A program made the position numbers and the translations under genes. Under the pieces are notes generated by a model. The model searched no databases, had not been told where the DNA came from, and saw only the letters and a program-made list of their open reading frames with translations. From Bacteroidales bacterium (GTDB lineage: Bacteria; Bacteroidota; Bacteroidia; Bacteroidales; VadinHA17), in the NCBI GenBank assembly GCA_003501665.1, contig DNOQ01000587.1, positions 7,475 to 12,618 of the forward strand: DNA of 5,144 nucleotides, written 5' to 3'. Shown here piece after piece: positions 1 to 5,144 of the stretch. Every line of letters starts with the position of its first letter. The stretch's first letter is position 1.

Positions 1-6
1 AATAAT

Positions 7-27
7 AAAGCCCTCCGGCAGGCGTTT
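7..27. terminator. Weak imperfect hairpin at the left edge, possible terminator of an upstream gene
   Basis: An AAAGCC block is followed after eight bases by GGC, one unpaired G and TTT, so a short GCC/GGC stem extended by AAA/TTT could form. The stem is short and has a bulge, and the T tract is only three bases. It may mark the end of a transcription unit lying mostly outside the window on either strand, or it may be chance. The neighbouring gene is not visible, so its orientation cannot be judged. Confidence 0.2.
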
Positions 28-35
28 AATAGTTG

Positions 36-43
36 TAATTTTG
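36..43 (+). promoter_or_regulatory. Candidate Bacteroidota -7 promoter element for the TPR-barrel operon
   Basis: TAATTTTG, followed by CA, matches the Bacteroidota primary sigma factor -7 consensus TAnnTTTG in every fixed position. The usual TTTG at about -33 is not visible at the expected distance upstream, so the match is partial. If used, transcription would start near position 50 and leave an untranslated leader of roughly 115 bases before the TPR gene. A weaker alternative is TATTATTG at 125-132, with one mismatch to the consensus, preceded by TTG at 104-106 with an 18-base spacer. That one would give a leader of about 25-30 bases. Confidence 0.35.
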
Positions 44-165
44 CAGCTGATTAATTAATGTTGAATTGCAGAAGTAATTAGTTTAAAAACAGGTTATTAT
101 GTGTTGTTTTCGCAATTTTTGCAATATTATTGTGCTGAGGGCGAACAGGTAAAAAAAAACAAATT

Positions 166-3100
166 ATGAACAGAACAGGATTTCTTATAATCTCCGGTAT
201 TTTTCTCTTAGGATCACTCCGGGCGGAATCCCAGACAGCCTTTGCCGGAAAAGAGTACGGATCTGACTTTAAAAGGGCAATGGACCTGTTTAATAAGGAG
301 AAGTACCCTGCAGCAATCAGGCTGTTTGATTCATATTTAAATAACCCTGCCGGCAAAGATTATCTCACTCTTGCAGATGCCCGTTATTACAGGGCTGTTG
401 CATCCATAAACCTGTTTAATCCTGATGCAGAGTACCGGATGATGAATTTTATCAGGACACATCCTGAAAGCCCGAAGATAAACGAATCTTACCTGGCTTT
501 AGGGAACTATTTCTATCAGAACAAAAATTACCGCAAGACAATTACATATCTGGAGGAAGTAAACCGACAGGAACTTCTGACTGACCAGCTTCCGGAATAC
601 TTTTTCCGGCTGGGCTATTCTCATTATATCCGTGGTCAGAAGCCAAGAGCACTGCTTATGTTCTCTGAGATAAAGGATATCGATACTGAGTATACAACAC
701 CTGCAATTTACTATTATTCCCAGATAGCTTATGAACAGAAGATGTATGAAACGGCCATGGAGGGTTTTAACCGTCTTAAAAATGACGAAACTTTCGGAAA
801 TATAGTCCCATTCTATATTGTGCAGATACTCTATATGAAAAAGGATTATGACCAGATACTTGAGATAGCTCCCGAACTTATTGAGAAGGCTGGCAGGGAA
901 AGGGCAGTTGAATTATACAGATTTATCGGGGATGCTTATTTCAACAAAGAAAAATATCAGGAAGCACTGCCTTATCTGGAAAAATTTGCCACCGGGACCA
1001 AAATAAGCGGCAGGGAGGAAAAATATCAGCTGGGATATTGTTATTACAAGACGGGAGACTATGACAAAGCCATAAAACTTTTACAGGAGATTGGAGTAAG
1101 ATCCGATATTCTGAGCCAGAATATATGGTATGTTCTTGGGGACTGTTACCTGAAGCAGAATAATCTGAGCCGTGCAAAATTCGGATTTTCAGAAGCGTCT
1201 AAACTGAGTTTTGATAAGAGGATACAGGAGGATGCACTCTTTAATTATGCAAAAATCACTTATGAGACTTCATATTCTCCTTTTGGTGAAGCGATTGCAT
1301 CTTTACAGGAATATGTAAACCTTTTTCCGGGTTCGGAAAGGATTGAAGAGGCATATAATTATCTGGTACTTGCCTATCTTCAGGATAAGAATTATGGGGC
1401 AGCCCTGAGTTCGCTCGACAGGATACGCACCATGAACAGCAAACTCGAGGAGGCATACCAGCGGGCAGCGTTTTTCCGGGGACTTGAACTGTTCAAAAAT
1501 ATGGAACTTGAGGAAGCAGTGGTTATGTTTGGAAAATCACTGCAATATGAGAAATATAACAGGCAGTTAAGAGCCAGGGCCATATACTGGAGGGGAGAAG
1601 CTTTTTACCGTCTTGGAAAATATGAGGAAGCAAAGACCGATTATATTACTTTTCTGGGGATTCCCGGATCCATGATCCTAAGTGAGAATCTCATGCTGAG
1701 ATATAATCTGGGGTATACCTTCTTCAATATGAAGGATTATCCCAATGCTATTATTCATTTAAAAGCTTTCGAATCGGAAGTGACAAGGGTAAAGCCGGAT
1801 ATTATGACTGACGCCAGAAACAGAATAGGTGATTGTTATTATATCACCACAAATTATCCGGTGGCAATTCAGTATTATGACAAAGTAATCGATTATGGAA
1901 AATCGGATGCTGATTATGCCATGTACCAGAAAGCATTTTCACAGGGCCTTATGAAAAACGAAAGGGGCAAAGCAAATGTGCTGACTTCACTTACAACGAA
2001 ATACCCTTCATCTTCTTTGGTTCCCGGGGCAATATATGAACGTGGCCGGGCGTATCTGGTTCTGGAAGATTATGCCAGAAGTGAAACTGATTTCAAAACG
2101 ATTATCAATTCATACCAGTCAACACCGTTTGTGCCGCGCGCCATTGTAAATCTGGGATTACTCTATTATAATACGCGTCAGAATGAAAAAGCAATTGAAC
2201 AGTATAAGAAGGTAATTGAGAATTTCAGGGCAACTCCTGAAGCCAGAAATGCCATGACCGGTCTCAGGAATGTATACGTTGAAATGAATGATGTTGAAGC
2301 ATATTTTGCCTATACAAGGACGATACAGGGGGCCGGAGATATCAATCTTGCAGAAAAAGATTCCATGCTGTACGCATCGGGAGAAAATCTTTATATGACA
2401 GGAAATTGCCAGAGAGCTGCCGGAATTTTTGAGAGCTATCTGAGGGAATTTCCGAACGGGAGTTTCATCCAGAACGCAAGGTTTTATCTTGCGGAATGCA
2501 GGAGAACAGAGGGCAGGGATGAGGAAGCATTGAGATTGTATTCAGCTGTGGTACAGGCTCATCATAATCAGTTTACGGAACAGTCGCTGGTTTCTGCAGC
2601 TGATCTGTCATACAGAATGGAGAATTTCACTTCATCACTTGAATATTATGAAAAGCTTGAGGCAGCAGCAGGAACTTCGGAAAACAAAGTAATATCTCTG
2701 AGGGGACAGCTGAGATCTGCATATCAGCTTGGAGATGCCAGAAAAACAATAGCTGCGGTGGATAAGATACGCAAAACCGGAAATATACCCGAGGAACTGT
2801 TACGCGAAGCTGTCTTTATGAGGGCAAAAGCCAATTACAGTCTGAATAATTTTGATGAAGCCCTTGCAGACTTCCGCACAACAGCAAGAGAGGTTGTGAG
2901 TTCAGAGGGCGCTGAATCCAAGTACCGGATTGCCGAAATCCTTTATATGAAAAACCTGACAGGCGAGTCGGAAAAAACAATTTTGGAATTCATCGATCAG
3001 AAATCACCGCATCAGTACTGGATGGCAAAGAATTTCCTTCTTCTGTCGGATATTTCAGTGAAAAAAGGAGATCTGCTTCAGGCACGAGTGACCCTCGAAA

Positions 3101-3189
3101 GTATAAGGGATTATTATACCGTAAGGGATGACGGAATCCTTGATGAGGTCAGGACAAAACTTGCAGCTCTGAACCAGAATAATTTATAA
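166..3189 (+). CDS. Exported tetratricopeptide-repeat (TPR) solenoid protein, 1007 aa
   Basis: This is a periplasmic protein built almost wholly of TPR-like helix pairs, and it probably acts as a scaffold or partner-binding protein. Residues 1-20 form a Sec signal peptide: basic MNR, a hydrophobic run and LRA before the likely cleavage site. There is no lipobox cysteine, so a soluble rather than lipid-anchored product is expected. TPR-like units with the G-x-x-x-Y / A-x-x-x-(Y/F/L) pattern begin near residues 35, 106, 142, 178, 245, 283, 317, 371, 470, 509, 549, 620, 657, 732, 769, 806, 881 and 951. Clear examples are LGYCYYKTGDYDKAIKLL and RGEAFYRLGKYEEAKTDY. Several units have FP or YP between helices, as in the TPR_6 type found in BamD- and YbgF-like proteins. 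No catalytic motif is seen. The start at 166 is the ATG that supplies the signal peptide. It lacks a strong Shine-Dalgarno, which is usual in Bacteroidota. The T9SS TPR protein PorW/SprE was considered, but that is a lipoprotein and the match is not supported. The barrel gene follows after 18 bases. Confidence 0.95.
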   Translation: MNRTGFLIISGIFLLGSLRAESQTAFAGKEYGSDFKRAMDLFNKEKYPAAIRLFDSYLNNPAGKDYLTLADARYYRAVASINLFNPDAEYRMMNFIRTHPESPKINESYLALGNYFYQNKNYRKTITYLEEVNRQELLTDQLPEYFFRLGYSHYIRGQKPRALLMFSEIKDIDTEYTTPAIYYYSQIAYEQKMYETAMEGFNRLKNDETFGNIVPFYIVQILYMKKDYDQILEIAPELIEKAGRERAVELYRFIGDAYFNKEKYQEALPYLEKFATGTKISGREEKYQLGYCYYKTGDYDKAIKLLQEIGVRSDILSQNIWYVLGDCYLKQNNLSRAKFGFSEASKLSFDKRIQEDALFNYAKITYETSYSPFGEAIASLQEYVNLFPGSERIEEAYNYLVLAYLQDKNYGAALSSLDRIRTMNSKLEEAYQRAAFFRGLELFKNMELEEAVVMFGKSLQYEKYNRQLRARAIYWRGEAFYRLGKYEEAKTDYITFLGIPGSMILSENLMLRYNLGYTFFNMKDYPNAIIHLKAFESEVTRVKPDIMTDARNRIGDCYYITTNYPVAIQYYDKVIDYGKSDADYAMYQKAFSQGLMKNERGKANVLTSLTTKYPSSSLVPGAIYERGRAYLVLEDYARSETDFKTIINSYQSTPFVPRAIVNLGLLYYNTRQNEKAIEQYKKVIENFRATPEARNAMTGLRNVYVEMNDVEAYFAYTRTIQGAGDINLAEKDSMLYASGENLYMTGNCQRAAGIFESYLREFPNGSFIQNARFYLAECRRTEGRDEEALRLYSAVVQAHHNQFTEQSLVSAADLSYRMENFTSSLEYYEKLEAAAGTSENKVISLRGQLRSAYQLGDARKTIAAVDKIRKTGNIPEELLREAVFMRAKANYSLNNFDEALADFRTTAREVVSSEGAESKYRIAEILYMKNLTGESEKTILEFIDQKSPHQYWMAKNFLLLSDISVKKGDLLQARVTLESIRDYYTVRDDGILDEVRTKLAALNQNNL

Positions 3190-3207
3190 AGTATAAATGG
3201 CAATGCA

Positions 3208-4911
3208 ATGAAAAAGTTCATTATAAACATATCACTCATTATTCTGATTGCAGCACCGGGATATTCCCAGCAACAGGATCTTAAAAGGGAAGTGACACTT
3301 TATAATCCTTACATACCATCCTTATCCGATTTTAAAAAGAAAAGCTTTCTTCCTGTTATTGATGATACTGTCGTGGTGAGACCTGAATTTACTTACACGG
3401 TAAATACCAATCCATACAGCCCTGAATATTCAATAGTACCCATTAAGGCCGCATCACTGGTTCCCGATCCCCTTGAAAAGCTATACAAAAGCTATGTAAA
3501 CCTCGGGTTTGGAAACTACCTGGCCCCTCTTGCCGAGGTGAGTGTGACGAATGAACGTTCAAAGAGCGGAGCATACGGTATATATGCAAGACATTTTTCA
3601 ACTAACGGAAAAGTTAAACTGCAGAATAATAAAAGGGTTTATGCAGGTTATATGGATAATGATGCTTCATTGTTCGGTAAGAAATTCTTCATGGATAACT
3701 ATCTTGAAGGATCGATTGATTATGCCCGGAAAACAAGGTATGCATACGGATATGATACAAGTTTATTCGATTATGAAGCCGATAAAAAAGATATAAGGAT
3801 ACTTTATAACAAAATCGGTGCTTCACTGTCGTTTGCATCACTTACACTCGATTCGTCCGATTTTTCATATGATTTCGACATGAATTACGGCTATTTCTTC
3901 AATAACAAAACTCTTCTTCAGCATAATTCAGGACTGAGCGGAGCCATGGCGAAAAATTACAGGGATCTCTATATCGGATCGGGCCTCGGTATGGATTTTT
4001 ACCGTCCCTCAAAAGAAATAACCGGGAAACTGAAATATGTGGTTTCTTTAAGTCCTTTTATTTCTAAAAGTTCTACCCTGTGGAACTTCAGGCTCGGCAT
4101 GCAATTGCTTGTTGATAAGGATACCCTGTCATCGGCTAAATTCCATCTTTATCCCGATGTAAAATTTGCATTCGATATAGTACCCTCATATATAAGTTTT
4201 TTTGCAGGACTTGGTGGTAAACTGGAACAAAATACACCTGAAAAGGTCATTGAGGAAAATCCTTTTATGCTTCGTGACGGGACACTCTATATGCTCCCAA
4301 ATACAAGTCATCAGCTGATCCTCTCGGGAGGATTGAAAGGAAATACCGGAATTGGAGGGAATTACCTGATCTCAGCTTCCTATTCAATGATCACCGATAT
4401 GTTGTTCTATTCGAACCTGGTATTTTACGATCCTTTGTTTGAATCACAGGTCGGAAACCTTTTTTTCCCCATCCAGGATGATGCTGAATTATTTAATTTA
4501 CACGGTGAAATAAACGGAGTTATCGGAGATAAGATTACTTACAGCGGGAGTGCAAATTATTACAACTATAAACTCGGCAAAAATGAATATCCCTGGAGCA
4601 AACAACCATGGGACGGGAAGCTGGGTGTAAAATATAATCTGAGGAACAAGATTATTGCGGGCATTGATGTAACAGCGCTGGGGAAGCGCCGGTTCATTTC
4701 CTGGAAGAACGATCTTTACATGCCGCCTTCAACATATATCTTTAAATCTCCCCTTCATATCAATGCAAATCTGAGCGCTGAATACAGGTATACAAAGATC
4801 CTGTCGTTCTGGTTAAAAGTCAATAATATAGCAGTTAACCGTAATTACGACTGGGCATTCTATCCCACACAGAGGTTCATGTGTATGGCGGGATTGACGT
4901 ATAGCTTGTAA
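3208..4911 (+). CDS. Outer-membrane beta-barrel protein, TonB-receptor-like but without a plug domain, 567 aa
   Basis: This is a predicted integral outer-membrane protein. Residues 1-20 are a Sec signal peptide (MKKF, a hydrophobic Ile/Leu core, then PGYS before QQQ). Residues 24-92 form a polar, proline-rich segment containing LYNPYIPSL and FLPVIDDT, presumably periplasmic. From about residue 93 onward the chain alternates polar and hydrophobic/aromatic residues in repeated amphipathic strands separated by Asn/Gly/Asp-rich turns, for example YVNLGFGNYLAPLAEVSV and SGAYGIYARHF. The end, LSFWLKVNNIAVNRNYDW followed by a strand ending GLTYSL, resembles the last two strands of TonB-dependent receptors (often N-N-L-F-N-R-x-Y and a final G-x-x-Y-S-F), with Leu in place of terminal Phe. 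Full-length receptors have a plug of about 120-150 residues before the barrel; here there is room for only about 70 residues and no TonB box is recognised. Automated annotation may therefore label it a TonB-dependent receptor, but nutrient uptake is not shown. It is cotranscribed with the TPR gene, and the two products are likely partners. Confidence 0.92.
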   Translation: MKKFIINISLIILIAAPGYSQQQDLKREVTLYNPYIPSLSDFKKKSFLPVIDDTVVVRPEFTYTVNTNPYSPEYSIVPIKAASLVPDPLEKLYKSYVNLGFGNYLAPLAEVSVTNERSKSGAYGIYARHFSTNGKVKLQNNKRVYAGYMDNDASLFGKKFFMDNYLEGSIDYARKTRYAYGYDTSLFDYEADKKDIRILYNKIGASLSFASLTLDSSDFSYDFDMNYGYFFNNKTLLQHNSGLSGAMAKNYRDLYIGSGLGMDFYRPSKEITGKLKYVVSLSPFISKSSTLWNFRLGMQLLVDKDTLSSAKFHLYPDVKFAFDIVPSYISFFAGLGGKLEQNTPEKVIEENPFMLRDGTLYMLPNTSHQLILSGGLKGNTGIGGNYLISASYSMITDMLFYSNLVFYDPLFESQVGNLFFPIQDDAELFNLHGEINGVIGDKITYSGSANYYNYKLGKNEYPWSKQPWDGKLGVKYNLRNKIIAGIDVTALGKRRFISWKNDLYMPPSTYIFKSPLHINANLSAEYRYTKILSFWLKVNNIAVNRNYDWAFYPTQRFMCMAGLTYSL

Positions 4912-4922
4912 TACGGTGTCAG

Positions 4923-4936
4923 AATTATCCATAATT
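4923..4936. repeat. Small inverted repeat, 6-bp arms
   Basis: AATTAT, a CC spacer and ATAATT form a perfect 6-bp inverted repeat 11 bases after the barrel stop codon. It is all A/T and too weak to be a terminator alone. Its right arm touches the larger repeat structure that starts at 4935, so the two cannot fully fold at once. Confidence 0.5.
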
Positions 4937-4985
4937 GTAAAATAAACGTATTAAAATACGTTTATTAATACGTTTATTCTTACAA
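4935..4985. repeat. Nested inverted and tandem repeat of a 12-bp unit, candidate operon terminator
   Basis: The unit AATACGTTTATT occurs three times without mismatch: inverted at 4941-4952, direct at 4955-4966, and direct again at 4967-4978, head to tail with the second. The first and second copies form a perfect 12-bp inverted repeat with two bases between them. The first and third copies can also pair, and this stem extends by TTGTAA (4935-4940) with TTACAA (4980-4985), giving 18 bp with one bulged C at 4979 and a 14-base loop. Two mutually exclusive hairpins are therefore possible. The position 23 bases after the barrel stop fits a transcription terminator. However, the stem has few G-C pairs and no T tract follows on either strand, so the terminator role is inference. 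A protein-binding site is the alternative. Confidence 0.8.
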
Positions 4986-5003
4986 AAGATATCGTTGTTA
5001 ATT

Positions 5004-5144
5004 AGGGTCTGGTGAAAAAGTCTTAAAAATTTGATATAAGAAATACTATGATAATAAAAGTGTTAAGAAAATGCACGGTTTTAAGCATAAACCTTCAAAA
5101 ACCTTACATTTTTAATAGCAGGAAAAACTAAGAAAATTGCTGAT
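5004..5144. mobile_element. Possible end of an insertion sequence, truncated by the window edge
   Basis: The sequence AGGGTCTGGTGAAAAAGTC (5004-5022) resembles the terminal inverted repeats of several DDE-transposase insertion sequences, whose ends often read like GGGTCTGTTGAAAAAGTC. The resemblance is from memory and no family is assigned. It is preceded by TTAATT, an AT-rich stretch of the kind such elements target. The 120 bases that follow are AT-rich and have only very short open frames, consistent with the untranslated margin of an element. On the minus strand one frame stays open from the window edge to a stop near 5082-5084, but this is too short to recognise as a transposase end. The matching right end and target duplication would lie outside the window. 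Confidence 0.3.

Noticed and set aside
99..152. 17-codon open frame with three Cys codons in the leader, ending 13 bases before the TPR start
   Set aside because: It is short enough to arise by chance, has no ribosome-binding site, and lacks the repeated codons expected of an attenuator leader peptide.
78..356. 92-codon minus-strand open frame overlapping the start of the TPR gene
   Set aside because: Most of it lies antisense to the signal peptide and first repeats of the TPR gene, the product has no recognisable features, and the plus-strand gene is clearly real.
941..1583. Three minus-strand open frames of 63-78 codons inside the TPR gene
   Set aside because: All are antisense to a strongly supported TPR coding region, have low-complexity Ser/Cys/Pro-rich translations and show no family resemblance.
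166..3189. Assignment of the TPR protein as the T9SS component PorW/SprE or as BamD
   Set aside because: PorW/SprE and BamD are lipoproteins, and this protein has no lipobox cysteine. At 1007 residues it is also far larger than BamD. Shared TPR architecture alone does not support either name.
3551..3796. 81-codon plus-strand open frame inside the barrel gene
   Set aside because: It is an out-of-frame shadow of the barrel coding sequence with no signal, domain or ribosome-binding site.
4983..4991. TATCTTTTG on the minus strand, resembling a Bacteroidota -7 promoter element
   Set aside because: It has one extra base relative to TAnnTTTG, no -33 TTTG at a proper distance, and no minus-strand gene for it to drive.
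5048..5131. 27-codon plus-strand open frame in the right-hand tail
   Set aside because: It is AT-rich, has no recognisable product or ribosome-binding site, and lies in a region that may be the margin of an insertion sequence.

Overview
The window looks like chromosomal DNA from a member of the Bacteroidota, most likely the order Bacteroidales. The evidence is moderate-to-low GC by eye, weak or absent Shine-Dalgarno sequences, a TAnnTTTG-type promoter element, frequent ATA and AGG codons, and a pairing of a very long TPR protein with an outer-membrane barrel whose last strand resembles those of TonB-dependent receptors.

Layout. Positions 1-165 are a non-coding leader with a weak hairpin, possibly the end of an upstream transcription unit, and one or two candidate Bacteroidota-type promoter elements. 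Positions 166-3189 (+) encode a 1007-residue exported protein made almost entirely of TPR-like helical repeats. After 18 bases, positions 3208-4911 (+) encode a 567-residue predicted outer-membrane beta-barrel with a signal peptide, a short N-terminal periplasmic segment and a TonB-receptor-like C-terminal strand, but no room for a normal plug domain. Positions 4912-5144 have no convincing gene. They hold an AT-rich nested inverted and tandem repeat built from one 12-bp unit, then a sequence resembling the terminal inverted repeat of an insertion sequence, running off the window edge.

How the parts may work together. The two genes almost certainly form one transcription unit. Both products carry Sec-type signals: one would be a soluble periplasmic TPR solenoid and the other an outer-membrane barrel. 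The simplest inference is that the solenoid is a periplasmic partner or scaffold for the barrel. No enzymatic motif is visible in either protein and I cannot assign a substrate or pathway. No RNA gene, CRISPR array or complete mobile element is visible.
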